A DNA stretch of 64,000 bases from Trichoplax sp. H2 (lineage: Eukaryota > Placozoa > Uniplacotomia > Trichoplacea): positions 62,001 through 126,000 of the forward strand of contig NOWV01000119.1 of NCBI GenBank assembly GCA_003344405.1, written 5' to 3'. The position numbers and the translations under genes were made by a program. The notes under the pieces were generated by a model. That model was not told the DNA's origin and did no database searches. It saw only the letters and a list, made by a program, of their open reading frames with translations. This document shows, one piece after another, positions 51,915 to 64,000 of this stretch (the stretch's first letter is position 1; the number at the start of each line of letters is the position of its first letter).

Positions 51915-53883
51915 TTAAAATAGATAAGGTTTCAGCGGTATACCAGAAATAGGCTTAGGATTGGACTGAGCTGAAAAAGGCTGACTAAAGTAATAACGCC
52001 AACAAGCTAATTCTTCACGTAAAGCGGCATTTTCTGCTTTTATTTTAACATTTTCTTCTTCTAACCAAGTAGCACGTGAGGCAACTTGGTTATCTTTTAA
52101 CTTTCTTGCTTCGCGAGAGCGTTTAGCCGATTCATTATTTCGTTTCCTTTTGTCCCAATATTTGTCATCTTTGCGATCATTTGGGACCGGCGTTTTGGAT
52201 TTCTTGCTGGCAGACAGATTTGCTGATTTCTTATCTAGAGCTCCAACAACAATCCTGACGTTGTCCATGTTACCCTCATGAGATGGTAAGGTTGGATATA
52301 AATTAGATTTCAATGTAGGATAAATTTGTCCGTTACGAAGTGGATTAATTGATAGACATTTCTGTGACATGACGTCCATTCTATGCATAAAGCAATACTA
52401 AAACATCAAAAATAAAAACTTGTTAAAATAGCAATATCGACATAAAATTGATCAATCTTTATTTTCAAATACAAGTTCGTTTTGCAATTTTTTTACCCAT
52501 AATAGATAGTATTTTCTACATTCAGTAGTGCTATCGAATAGTTTATGATTATACTAACGCGCTATACAAATGTAGCAGCAATGCTTTCTATTGCTTTATT
52601 GTCTATGATGCAATTGCGTGTTTTAAGTGATCATTTTTTAATATCTATTTTTATTTATGCAACCGTTTACTTCATCGTGTCCTACTTTAATAGTTACGTC
52701 GTCTGACATTAAAATAACAATCATATGTATGCAAACTACTTCTTATTGTTATGTATATGCATTGATATTATATTTTTAAATGGCATAATTTGAATAAATT
52801 AACGTCTACTCAATGACAGGTCAAAGTTGTTTTAATTAATTGCCAACTTGTTAATTGGAATGCCGAATCAATCAACTTAAACCAATGATTGATTTTGTTT
52901 AATATCTTTCATGTTTTGTCAGACTTGATAAATGTTTCTTTTTACAAATATTCCAATTAATTAAATATTATCTGCCTATCATTACTATTCGATAATTTAA
53001 ATATTCTACTTCATTAACACAATGTTTCTCAATGATAACAATTACTCGTCAGAAAACTTATGGTGATACTTAATCATCATTAAGTATCAAATTTATTTTA
53101 TGGTAAAAAAATGATGAGCGACTGAATTAGCGATATCTGATAGCTGGTTGCAAGCAACTTGTATCGTAATCATTCATTATGTTCTAGTAGTGACACTGTA
53201 ATAATTATGATTCATAGATTACTGTTGCGTATTTTGCAATGAGCAATAACGTAACTATCTATGGAAGCCATGTAAAAACTAGCAATTTCTGAACAGACGA
53301 AAGGCTGTACCCCAAATTTAGACCTTTATAAGGTCCGATGGAATAGCATGGAACAGATTTGATGAAGCAAGTGTTATAAGTTATCGCAATTCAAATAGAG
53401 TATTAAGTAATTAACTCAATAAATTGATTCAGAAAGTTGATGTATAAAACTAGCCGCTAAGAATAAAGTAGCTTAGAACATTCCGAGCCACTGAATAGAG
53501 AACTAAGCAATTTTTATTGCTCTGAAGCAACTCAACAGGATACAGTAATATATTGAGCAAGCATGTAGTAAGAAATTTAACTCGCTGACTCGAGACAAAT
53601 CAATTTTAAATACAATTATGATTTACGAACTACTTATTATGTTAAGCTTATTAAGGAAAGCCAAAAAATACATAATGTTAACTTTGGAAGTAAGGTTAAT
53701 TAAAAGCATGCTTTGATTAATTATAGATATCAACAACATGATCATCGTCAAATGTAAAAATTTTTAATACAAATATTCTTAACGTAAGAGATTTTTTACT
53801 AATTTAAGATGTAGTCCAAAACTGCTTACCTCAGGTGATAGTGTACTGCAAGACAGACAATTTTGTTGGTTACGATCCGTCAT
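51915..53883 (-). CDS. PAR-like bZIP transcription factor A, 2 exons, 178 aa
   Basis: DNA-binding factor of the PAR/HLF-TEF-DBP/CES-2 type. Exons (minus): 53883-53830 (18 codons, ATG in MTDRNQQN, ends GAG before GTAAGC) and 52397-51915 (acceptor TTTTAG, phase 0). The C-terminal half carries the extended basic region typical of the family: DDKYWDKRKRNN at residues about 95-106, then ESAKRSREARKLKDNQ, followed by a zipper (about 122-150, LEEENVKIKAENAALREEL). The N-terminal half is polar, with no recognisable PAR activation domain. The second exon alone also has ATGs (52388), so a shorter product is possible. Bases 53829-52398 are a 1.4-kb intron. Paralogue at 61102-61744 on the other strand. 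Confidence 0.93.
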
Positions 53884-56800
53884 AGTGAATCAATTAAGAA
53901 ATATGATTAATTCAAGTATAGAATTGAGGTTATGAACAGATTAATTGGTTAAATCCTGTATATCCAAGTATAGCCAAGTGATTAATTTATTTATTTAATG
54001 TCGAATATATTGGTAAAATCTCTTTTCCAAAGGAAAGAAGGCTGTCTTAGCTACGAAAACAGAAGAAAAAATAGAATTAATTTTTCATCAAATGGACAGA
54101 CTATCACTCTAAAATTATTGATGATGTTGATTCTTAGTTACATCAATACTAATAAAACCACCTAATGATAAGACGAACCTTTTCTCAGACTAGATCACCT
54201 CGCACTGCCGTGCTGTTGTATAAATGATGTCTTTGCATATGTATCTAGGTGCCTTTTATATACTAGGGATCAACTGTTAAACAATTCTTCTTATTTAATT
54301 TTAAAATTGTCGCTCGATGGGCGGTTATTTGTAAACATTAATTGTTCTGCCCAATCAAGGATATGAAGACTAATTGATAGATAACGACAGTCAATATATC
54401 CAGCTGACAAGATCATCTTGATTCGAAAGATTTCAATTCACTTCATTACAATATTACGATATTTCATTACGCAATCACCCAAAGAATAACTCAATATGCA
54501 TATCTAAGTTCGTTAAAAGTTATTTTTTCTTTTTTATTTTATCGTCTATTTATTGACCCATAATATTTATTAGTATTTCTATCGAGACATATGGTTGATT
54601 GAAAATCACTGTGTCCATCGATTAGAATTCATTCTTTATTATAGTCTAGGTTGTGACAAAATAAATTCTTTATCAATATTCTCTCTGTATGAGAATGTCT
54701 TCAAAAATGATTTATTAATATGGTTAAAATAAGCCATTAATATCGATTTTAATTTAAAGAGCTGACTAGAGAGTAGAGTATAAAGTGTTTATAACTAGAC
54801 GATAGTTCCGCCATGCAAAAGTAATCGATATGCCCGCAAATACGATCATTTATGTATTACCTTGAACTTTATCTTAATTAACTATCGTGTATTTGTTGAT
54901 TTAAGGTTTAGACCTTGTAGGTGCTTTTTATCATCTGCATACTCCATATTATTTGCTTTAGTACAAACTATCAAGACATATCACCAAGATGTGAGAATTT
55001 AACTTGACAGTCTGTAAATATTCGTCTATTCAAACAGAAACAACATGGAACCAGGAGCTATTCGTTTACCATGATATCGATATCTTAAATCTAATCAAAT
55101 AGATAGTGTGATTACTTTTTTATTTAAAATATGAATATAATCCAACAACATCACCGTAACCATTATAGAGCTAACAAAAAGCTAAGGTTACCGTGATTAC
55201 ATGCTTTTTCATAATTTTTAATCATACTGTTTTAATTTAGTAGCACATCCGTAAGCTAATATTTTATCGACATCGTCATTATCAAAAATAAATTTCCTTT
55301 CCATTGTTTATGATATTTTTCTACATATTTTTGATATACCGAAGAGATAAAACTAATATAATAAACTATTCTTGGAGCAAAATAGAGATCTGATCTTGGA
55401 TACTTTGTTACATTTCTTAATAATGAATTAGCTATTATAATAAAGTGTCAAATGTAGACGACAATTAACTGCGATGAAAACTTTCATTAATTTTTTATAA
55501 AATAGCGTAATAATGGACAATAATATACTATCTTGAAATAGTACATTGTGCTGTCTATAAGCCATCGAAATACAGCTGTATGGGTTCAATACAGTGGTTA
55601 AAGACACTTTAAAATTTCTCAATGTATCTAAATGATTAATGAAAAGGAGCAGAAAAAATCAATTGCAGCTAAGCCAAAGCAATGTTTATACTTCATGAAT
55701 AACTAGAACAGATAATCGATAGATATACATAATTTGATCTTGTTTTTATGATCAAGTATAATCAATGGCCGGAATCAATATAGAGAATTAAAGAAGATAT
55801 TTAATAGAAGCTATAAGTAACCTAGGCTTGATGATTTAATCATTCTTTTGTCGATACTAACACATACTTGATAGGTAATTACAGGCATATATTTATAGAG
55901 TCAACTTGTTGTAATGGCCTTTTATCATCTCTTTGACTCTATTATGCGCATATAAAATAATTATTAATTTCATTCGGAAAAGAAATCAACACTATCGTGT
56001 TCTTTACCTTAAGTACAGTCAATTAATCAATAATAAGACTACCCTTTATTATCCTTTTAACCAACATTGATACATCATCGCATCAGTTTTAATTATTGCA
56101 AAAGGACTTTTTCTGCACTAACTATTTTATTCTTTCCCTATTTTTAATACTATATCAATTCATACGTTGTTCTTCAATAGTGCATCTTAGATTTAACAAA
56201 AAATATTGATTAATCGTTTACTTCATCTATCGTTTTCTAATTTTACATTAGAGTTATTCTAACTGTTACGCAACAGAAGCTGTCATGATATTGACTTAAT
56301 ACTAATTAAGAGCCCTTGAAATTGTTTATTTACACTTGACAAAGAATCTTGGCAAAACAAACATACGCTAATTAACAATAACTGCAGTTATTAATAACTT
56401 AGACGTGATTTTTTGTTTTGTTTGTCGTGGACTACCCGCTGGTCTGTTCTATCCTTACTCTTTACAAACTAGGTCAGTAATGTGTATCATGTATACAAAA
56501 GCAAAGCTGTCTTAACTAAATTACAATTATATCAATCATTTGCGTAGATTGATCATCAATGAAAATTGTTTATTGTAAGTAAAGATATGATCGACTATCG
56601 CAGTAATTACTTTATTCCGTTAGAAAAGATAAAAGAATGGATGATCAGCTTCGATAATTAGCAACGATCTCTTTTATCATAATTAACATCTTTCATCGCC
56701 TTTCACCTATGATTAGGCTACTTCATATCATGGATAAGCTAATTCATTTTCAAGGTATAATTAAAGATGATTGCGAAAAAAAATTATTGAAAATGGATGA

Positions 56801-59800
56801 GTTTATGTCGGCTTCTTCTCATCATCCAATCTACTGTCTCCATAATAAGCACATTGAACTTATTCAGTATATAGAGATTGGGAGAGAGTTTTGTTTCAAT
56901 TTATTAAAAGATACATTACCACAACAGATTGCCTGAGGCAATCTAGTTCTTAGTTAGGAAACTCAAGTACGGATATAAAACTGTATTGTTATCAATCAAA
57001 TTCCAAACAAAACAACAGTTAAGATATTTTTCTTGTTACCTACGCCATTTGGTTAATGACAGCAGGTCTAATTTAATGGGACGCGTGGCCATCTATTATC
57101 TTGCACAATATTAATTCAAAAACAAACCACTTCCAACTATAACTCACGTTATGTCACGAAAGGATCATTGCAAAGTGTTATATAACCCTATGGATTGAAT
57201 CTTTTGATAATTTTTCTAGCCAGGATTGACGTTAATTACTTGGGGAAGAAAATACGTCATTTACTAGACACAGACTACCTTGATGATCAAGCTGCTATCT
57301 CGTGTTTTTAATCCATAATAAAAAAACAGTATGGCTTTCTAATGTAGGGTATGACTTAATATACAATCAGCATAGTCAAGAATGATGGAAGTATATCAAA
57401 TAGGAGTCCTTGAGATATTATTTTTTTACCTAACACCGTATCAAAATGCATACTGGTAAATAGCATGATATCGTGATGAAAAAGTAGACAGAGTTATTGG
57501 AAGCAATTACAACTCGGTGTCATCCGACGTAATACGAAAAAATTACCCTAATTCATCTATAATATCCAATATTCACTGGATAATGATCCATTGATAATAC
57601 TTAATCTTCTAGTCAACAAATTTATCATATTTAATAGTATTGAGTAATAGACGTCTGCAGATCATCTTTTTTCTTCATAATCACCTTCGTCGAGCAGATT
57701 CAATTTCTTTTCATTCTATTTTCCGGCGGTTACATTAATAAGCATATTTGATATCTTTTCTTTAATTTCTTTTATTATTCTAACAATGATTTTTCCGATG
57801 TATCCTATCAGCTATTTCTGATCATTTTCTTTTATTCTCAAAAATATTCTATCGCTGTAATGGCTTATTTGTTGCCAGGTTGATGATTACTTAAGTAAAG
57901 GGACTAGTTATTTGACGGTATTACACCATTTCCAACAATCCATTACTTAATAAATCGCGATGCGCAAATAGGCTTTCATAACGGTTAATTCCGATAATAT
58001 TGAATAAAATCTAATTTTATCAACGTTCCGAATACAACTCTATGGCATTCTAATGGTATACAGTTATAGTAACGCAATCGTTAAGGTAAAATAACTATCG
58101 TTATTCAATTATAATGTAATCCTATTGAAGAAAAGCAAACTATAAACATTTCCCGTTGCAATGATTATTTCTTCTTTTATTTTCCCACCTCTCTTACTAC
58201 GATACTGTCTACTAGTCAGAATCATCCTATCAATTTGATTAAGAATGGTGAATACTGTCACTTTAAATTATACTAATATCTATATTCTTCTACTTAATCT
58301 TGACAATGTTAAAAAGAGCACTTTATTTTGAAATGTGTAGTATCAGAACGCTATCAAATTTGAAATTGCGCACAATAGTTTTTGAAAAACTATTATAGAC
58401 AATTAAATGGAAATAACAGCTGGTAATCCTGTCGCCTGTTATGAAGTAAAATAAAATTAGAGACAATAACACAAAGTTACATGACCGATTGTTGTTATAA
58501 TGTAACAAAGACATAATTCTATACTAACGAGGAGGTTAATGATGATTTATATGCCTTTAGGAATCTTCATTTCATACACTACTTATGTAATATGTAAATT
58601 GGTACCTAGATTGCTAAGAGTAATTTTATGCTTCAAATAACAGGATACGCTGATTGCTCGCTTTGATTCTGTCTAGGACTAAAGTTGAGGATCACGTAAT
58701 TTTGGTAAATATTCGAATCCCATTTTAGCGTTTTATAACGGCACAGCCGCATTTGTAGCAGCAGCTTTAGACTGTCGATGATATATACCATCCATGTGAA
58801 GATAGCTTAATTAATAAATTAGTCGATAGATGATGTTAAATTTGATTTAACGTCTTTATTCAACAATGGTTCATTTAATCTCCGAATTCTCTCGCTTAAT
58901 TTAACACCCAATTGAGAACGACGTCACTTTTAATCATAATGAAAACTAACAATTAAGAATAATTAGAATTGTTAATTTTTAAAACGGTCTCTATGGAAAA
59001 TTGAGAGCGTAAACATCGACTATACAAATTATGGTGATAATAATAATTTGCAACCTTTAAGCCTGTAAAATCTCTTTAACTGATCAAAATATCTTTATTG
59101 AGTATGGACGCGAACAGGTGATGAGGATAAAGATACTAAATACTATAGCCATTAAAATTTAGTCAAGCGAGTAAGTCTATTACAACTTGCATGGTTGGCT
59201 AGAGCTACTCAAGATTTTAGGCTCGCTCTTTTAAAAGCGTAATTACTGGCATGATTAAATTTTAAAATCAGAAACATTCCTCCTTTATATAAATGGTACA
59301 TTAAAGTCTTTGCAATAAAGCGTCATTAAATTTAGGAATTAGATGTATTCCTTCCATTTAATATCCATGCTACAATAACATTGTTGCAATGCAAGTTCTT
59401 TAAATTTTGGAATCAGAAGTATTAATTTTATCGTTGTAATAAAAGACTGTTTAAAATGTTTGAAATTAGTGTACCAATAGAGGAAAGTGAACTAAAAATA
59501 ACCTTTTGCTTTACGAAACAAGTGTACATCTATACCATTAGCCCTATAATAAGTTATAGAGTATCACATCTTGTATTTTGAATTATTCCGAAACGCTATT
59601 TGTCATATGAACTGAGTCACGAAAATGAACAGTATCAACTTTATCCGACCCGAAGGAATCGACCAAGCAATCAAAACAACTTTTTAATATGCTTTTGAAT
59701 GAATTTAATGAATATGTAAGTCCTTTATTTTGATATACGCAATCTTATTTATAAAAGGTTTAGCAAAACACAAGTATATATCTGATAAACAGACCTTGTC

Positions 59801-61101
59801 TGAAACTTTCAGTCCAAAAATAATCGATAAATTATATATCTTACATTAGTTTATTTTTGACTAAAAATACTAGATCTGCCATAAATTAGTTGAAGAAATT
59901 TTAAATTTAGACCTTAATGGCAATAGCTGAGATACAAATGACGCTATCTTCACTATCTAATAGTAACAGATTACTTAAGATACCTAAATAGAGTATGGAA
60001 ATTTTATTTTTTGCCTATTTAAATAAATGATTTTGTTATAGTTTTGACAATGTTTAATAAAAATAAATAACGCTGGGGCATCCAAAAAACACTGATCTGA
60101 ATATTCCTAATTATCAAATAGTCGATATCTTTGTATTATTGTCTAAACAGTCTCTAGCTAATTTACAACTGTAAATATATATTAACGATACGATGGTGCT
60201 TGACATTCGTGTACAGGTTTTGGGAACTCCAACAATAGAATAAGCAAGGAGACGTAATAAAAAGGACAACCTATTGCGTTTAACTTACGTATGTTCTATT
60301 GCTATTACAATTTTTCGGCCATTACCGTGCTGTAGCTAAATAAAGATTAAAGCACGTAAACATAAATATTTATCAATCTATAATCATATCATGTTGTAAA
60401 TTGTTAAATAATGGCAGTTACTATTTATGATTTTATATAATCAATGTCGCTTTGTTAAAGTGGACCTAAGTAGCTTAATAAACGGCTGCATGGTGGCTGC
60501 CGTAGCAGACTAAAGTTACGGAGAATTATACAAACAAGTTAATAATTTCAATAATCCGACTGAAAAGATGATTTAAATAGTACACAATGTAACTATTGAA
60601 TAAAACGACTTCCGTTATCCCTTTGATTTTACAATATTATCACCACTATTATTAAGGTAAAATATTAAAAAATGACTTACTATTGATTTATTTGTAATCT
60701 AATGTTAAACATTAGATATTGATGTGAACATACTTTTAACAATATTGTTCATGCAATTGATGAATAATTAATGAATAATTATATATTATCTTACCTTTTT
60801 GGACTATAATTAAATGGATCTGCACATTGACATACAACTACAGAATTGGTAATCAAGCATGAATGGTTGGATTGAAGGTCATAAATCTAAATAAACATCT
60901 AGTAATACACCGCTAGAAAGTCATGTTATTGTGTTCTCTACAACAAACTCATGCTTGTTTTTATTGCGAGATTAACAGTAAATGCCAGTTAGTCAAGGTA
61001 ATATATCTGAAGTACAATAAGGGTAATAAAAATACTATATATATATATATCCCGACACCTATAACAGGCGACGTATATCCACATAAATCTTTATCAAGAC
61101 G
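53884..61101. other. Intergenic between the two bZIP genes
   Basis: About 7.2 kb of AT-rich sequence. Only one coding-like frame (56709-56936) was noted. A plus-strand ATG frame (60923-60994, 24 codons) ending at a GTAATA donor could be an extra 5' exon of bZIP B. Possible promoters of both bZIP genes lie at the ends. Confidence 0.45.
56709..56936 (+). CDS. Hypothetical 75-aa ORF with stop in a hairpin loop
   Basis: ATG to TGA, hydrophilic, rich in His, Lys, Asp and Glu (IIKDDCEKKLLKMDEFM...). The TGA stop (56934-56936) is exactly the loop of a perfect hairpin, AGATTGCC/GGCAATCT (56926-56944). No family recognised and no flanking exons identified; it may be chance. Confidence 0.25.
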   Translation: MIRLLHIMDKLIHFQGIIKDDCEKKLLKMDEFMSASSHHPIYCLHNKHIELIQYIEIGREFCFNLLKDTLPQQIA

Positions 61102-61744
61102 ATGGTAAATTCTTCCTCAAACTATCAACCGGAGTCGACTCTATACGCCGATACCGAAGCTCCGTTAGTAGACCCAAGCATGAAAAATGTAATTTTAATT
61201 AATTGTACATGATAGAATAACTCCTTGACTTATGGCTAAAAATTAATTTCTGGTCTGATCATGTATTTTGTTCGAAAGTAATTTCTACAATATAAATAGT
61301 TAAAAAATTTCAATTTTATAACTTCGTTTTTATGACTAGATCAGCCGACCAGACAATATTAATCTTATGAGAACAATGCAGAAGGAAGAAACTGCATCTA
61401 ATAGCTCTATCGAGCCATCATGTCATTACTCTGCCAATAGCACAATTATTAAATCATCATTCATTCGAAAAAGCAAAATTCCTGTACCAAGTGAGCAGAA
61501 AGATTCCAAATATTGGAATAAAAGAAAGCGTAATAATGAATCTGCAGCTCGATCCCGTGTCAAGAAGAAATTGCTCAATTCTCAGATGATTAATCGTGTA
61601 ATCGAATTGGAACGACTTCATCGAACATTAAAGGTGCAGAATGTGAAATTGAAGAATGAGTTGGTTCACTATTATCAACAGCCTGTTTATTACTATCCTA
61701 AAACTAGCCAAGTTGTTCGTTCCAGTTACCTTCCACTTGCCTAA
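61102..61744 (+). CDS. PAR-like bZIP transcription factor B, 2 exons, 163 aa
   Basis: Diverged paralogue of bZIP A. Exons: 61102-61188 (29 codons, MVNSSSNYQPES..., donor GTAATT) and 61340-61744 (acceptor GACTAG), joined in phase 0. An alternative acceptor (TGCAG, exon from 61380) would drop 13 residues. The first ATG follows an in-frame stop, but an additional upstream exon (60923-60994) splicing to an AG just before 61099 is conceivable. The core resembles bZIP A: IPVPSEQKDSKYWNKRKRNN then ESAARSR (residues about 94-102), with a short zipper with Leu119, 122, 126, 133 and 137. The C-terminus is Tyr-rich (YYQQPVYYY). The basic region has Ala where A has Lys, and the KENQ-like linker is changed, so DNA or partner choice may differ. 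Confidence 0.88.
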
Positions 61745-61767
61745 GTAGCCAATTATAGGATGGTCAA

Positions 61768-61870
61768 AATTAAAAATGTAAATTTGAAGAATAAATTGAT
61801 TAGAGTAAATCAATTGCCTATTGCTATTGTCGCAAAACTTATCAAATTGTTTATTCTAGTTATTCCATAC
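61768..61870 (+). pseudogene. Degenerate tandem copy of the bZIP B 3' end
   Basis: Sequence just past the bZIP B stop repeats the coding bases of its zipper and tail (about 61628-61733). Matching landmarks in order: ATTAAA, AATGT(G)AAATTTGAAGAAT, a CAATTGCCTATTGCTATT segment aligning with CAGCCTGTTTATTACTAT, then AAACTTATCAAATTGTTTATTCTAGTTATTCC aligning piecewise with the parental end. The copy has stops and no basic region. It is a local partial duplication in decay. Confidence 0.75.
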
Positions 61871-62695
61871 TGACCTTAATCATAATTCTATCGCTAATTG
61901 CGGTCTTAAATTATGAAATCTCACGCTAAATCAGTTGGAGTAATATTAATAGCTGTTTGCTATTTTTCAATTTCAAAACTAATGCAATCAATTTTATTCT
62001 CTAAATGCCATTCTACAATCAGAGAAAACTTATTACATTATTTTCTTTCAAGTTTGAAGTGATATTTTCAGCGGATACTTAACTTAACTGACTACGGTTT
62101 CATATAGCGTTCATATTAACGCATTATGCCGTAGAATATGCGCTAAATGAGTGATCCAACATCACTTTATCTATGCCATCTAGAGGTTTGCTTGGTATGC
62201 TTTCCTTTAAATAGTCAATATAAATTTATTGCTTAACTGTATTATCATGTTCATGTGTAACGTCTCATTAATTATTGAGGATAACCGTATTCTTGCTATT
62301 ATTGAAAAATTTAATTCTTTTGCTATCGTTATTTGCAGTAGAACGTGTGAACGGTATTTTAAATTGAAATTTGAGTGGTTGCAATTTAGCATTTAAATTT
62401 AAAGCATAGAGGATGATTCGATGTTGTTATCACTTGTATAATTATACTATTCAATTATAATAACTTTTAACAAATATCTATGGTAGTTTATTCGCTATCC
62501 TGGAATATTTGACTTTTTTATCTCATATATTTAGCCTATCATACATAAAATTAAGGTAGAATCAGTATATAAGCTATGATTCAATTGAGAGAGAGCTATG
62601 ACCATAGTATTTGAAATCAGGAATAGAGTTGCTGATTCGATATAAGTTTTGACGTTGCCAGTAGTATTATAATGCCTTTTAAAGTCTATAAGTAC
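61871..62695. other. Intergenic, nothing recognised
   Basis: AT-rich; searched on the minus strand for a continuation of the 62696-63001 exon without finding one. Confidence 0.4.
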
Positions 62696-63001
62696 CTGTA
62701 AAGTTAATATACCAAGTTATTACTGTTAGCATAGAATTACCATTTAAAATAATAGTTACATTAGAACAACGTCCATCGTCAATAGCAAATATATTTCTTA
62801 ATATTATTGATAGTAATAATGAAGTACTAAAAATACAGTATAAGGTCATTATTGCCAATCTAATTGTATTTCCTTCTATTTCTGAAAGTCTTAACTGTCT
62901 CGATGCATAATATTTTATTATAACCATGATTACCGTAGCAAAAGTAACCATGAAAATAATGTGCAAATTATAGGATATGGCACAATTGTGTTTTATCCTT
63001 G
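62696..63001 (-). CDS. Unidentified membrane-protein exon (partial)
   Basis: A 306-bp open segment between an AG (GTTAG, exon first base 63001) and a donor (ACAG before GTACTT at 62695), with phase 1 on both sides. It encodes about 101 residues with two clear hydrophobic helices (LHIIFMVTFATVIMVIIKYY and LAIMTLYCIFSTSLLLSIIL), a charged loop RQLRLSEIEGN between them, and an outer loop with an N-glycosylation site (CSNVT) and Cys. This looks like two helices of a polytopic receptor or channel. No neighbouring exons could be joined, so it may be part of a gene that runs off the window or a remnant. Confidence 0.4.
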
Positions 63002-64000
63002 CTAACAATTAGCACTATAGCCCATAAAAGATTAGGCCATAATGATTTCCATTCGCCATAAACAAATGTTATATTGATTATCTTATTTAACTTTAAGAAA
63101 TAAAAAATTTTTGATCAAACTTTCTTACAACATAATCCATTTCATTACGGACTCTATACATGAAATACTTTAGCCACTCGGTAAACAAATATGTTAATTA
63201 GAAATCTTAGTGTGCTATTCGTACTACAGCCGTCTTAAGCCAATTAACACAAAATTTCTGAAGAGAGATACGTATATCAAAAGTTACAGTCACTACAGAA
63301 TCTCTACCATTGCCTACTTTAATTAAATGCTAACTATCGTACAAGAAATAGATTACTCTTCATTTACGGATAACTGTGTTTTAATTACAAATTTCATATG
63401 GAAACTATTTTGCTTTAATTTACTTTGCAATGAACTCATGGGCAAAGTTACTTTATTTCCCCTTTCTTTAGGCCTAATTATCTATTTGTATCTTAATTTT
63501 TTATTTTTATCAGATATTTTTCTAACCTGTATTACGACAATGTGATTAATAAATGTTTTCTTCCCAACTTACTTCATTCTTTTACAATTTTCAACGTTCC
63601 TATCCAGTTTAGCAGAAGTTAATTGATTTTAGTTGTTCAAGGACTGCAGAAAATTGTTTTTAAATGAATAAAAGTAATTCGAATAGTTTCGTTAACCACA
63701 GAATTGTATTTGCTGATATGCTGCTCAGGCACTTACGTTGCTGAGAATTATACTTGCAAAAATATCAAAGTCAAGCAAAATATGCTTATATTATACACAA
63801 AAGTTTAGGTTAAATAGAAATTCTTTTTATTACTTGAGCAAATGCTTTAATTAATTCATCCGAAACTAGAAATTAGGTGCTCATAAGATAGGATTTGCAT
63901 TTCAAATAAGATGCTAAATAGAAACTAAAAATAGCAGATACCAATATGAAATACATATTACCTAATCTGCTGATCTGGTCGAAGCTCTAAAATACAAAAA
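63002..64000. other. Right edge, unassigned
   Basis: AT-rich. A minus-strand open segment near 63790-63734 ends at a GTAAGT donor (…FDIFASIILSN) and might be an upstream exon of the membrane-protein piece, but its phase (0) does not match directly. Not called. Confidence 0.35.

Noticed and set aside
61291-61299. TATAAATAG as TATA box of bZIP B
   Set aside because: With an upstream coding exon at 61102-61188 this falls inside the intron, so it is unlikely to be the promoter.
1-64000. CRISPR arrays, operons, ribosome binding sites, bacterial promoters
   Set aside because: None seen; spliced genes, the intron-bearing tRNA and LTRs show eukaryotic nuclear DNA. The regular repeats found are too few and too diverged for CRISPR.

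Overview
This is intron-rich, AT-rich (roughly two-thirds A+T) animal nuclear DNA. The genes are ordinary metazoan ones: a Ragulator subunit, a Golgi SNARE, a ribosome-biogenesis factor, a GABA-B-type family C receptor, a class A GPCR and two PAR-like bZIP factors. Introns are small, with consensus GT-AG borders. The combination of a very AT-rich compact genome, GABA-B-like and class A receptors and simple bZIP genes fits a placozoan (Trichoplax/Hoilungia). That assignment is inference from gene content; no search was possible.

Layout. 0.1-1.2 kb: LAMTOR2 (minus, 4 exons). 2.4-2.6 kb: tRNA-Leu(CAA) with a 38-nt intron (minus). 3.0-6.3 kb: GOSR2/membrin (plus, 8 exons). 7.2-7.7 kb: solo LTR. 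8.6-8.8 kb: an orphan terminal exon. 9.3-17.6 kb: a complete GABA-B-receptor-like gene (minus, 16 exons, 832 aa). 17.6-34.5 kb: mostly gene-poor, with a perfect 35-bp hairpin at 24.4 kb, an inverted solo LTR at 25.6 kb and weak exon-like pieces. 34.5-39.8 kb: RRS1 (minus, 15 exons). 40-41.5 kb: palindromic TACTGTA repeats and a degraded CTP-synthase-like fragment. 42.7-44.2 kb: an intronless class A GPCR (minus) with a tandem repeat at its 3' side. 48.3-48.9 kb: a third, diverged LTR. 51.9-53.9 kb: PAR-like bZIP gene A (minus, 2 exons). 61.1-61.7 kb: bZIP gene B (plus, 2 exons), followed by a degenerate copy of its own 3' end. 62.7-63.0 kb: an unidentified membrane-protein exon.

Most multi-exon genes here were assembled by hand: each splice joint was checked for AG acceptor, GT donor and reading phase, and total lengths match the families (LAMTOR2 124 aa, GOSR2 210 aa, RRS1 338 aa, GABA-B-like 832 aa). 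The genes are not a pathway cluster. LAMTOR2 (lysosomal nutrient signalling), GOSR2 (ER-Golgi fusion) and RRS1 (60S/5S RNP assembly) are housekeeping; the two GPCRs and two bZIP factors are signalling and transcription genes. The most interesting items are the GABA-B-like receptor that has lost both partners of one conserved lobe-1 disulphide and shows substitutions at GABA-contact positions, the nearby bZIP paralogue pair, the LTR family with hairpin ends, the perfect hairpin, and the CTP-synthase-like remnant.
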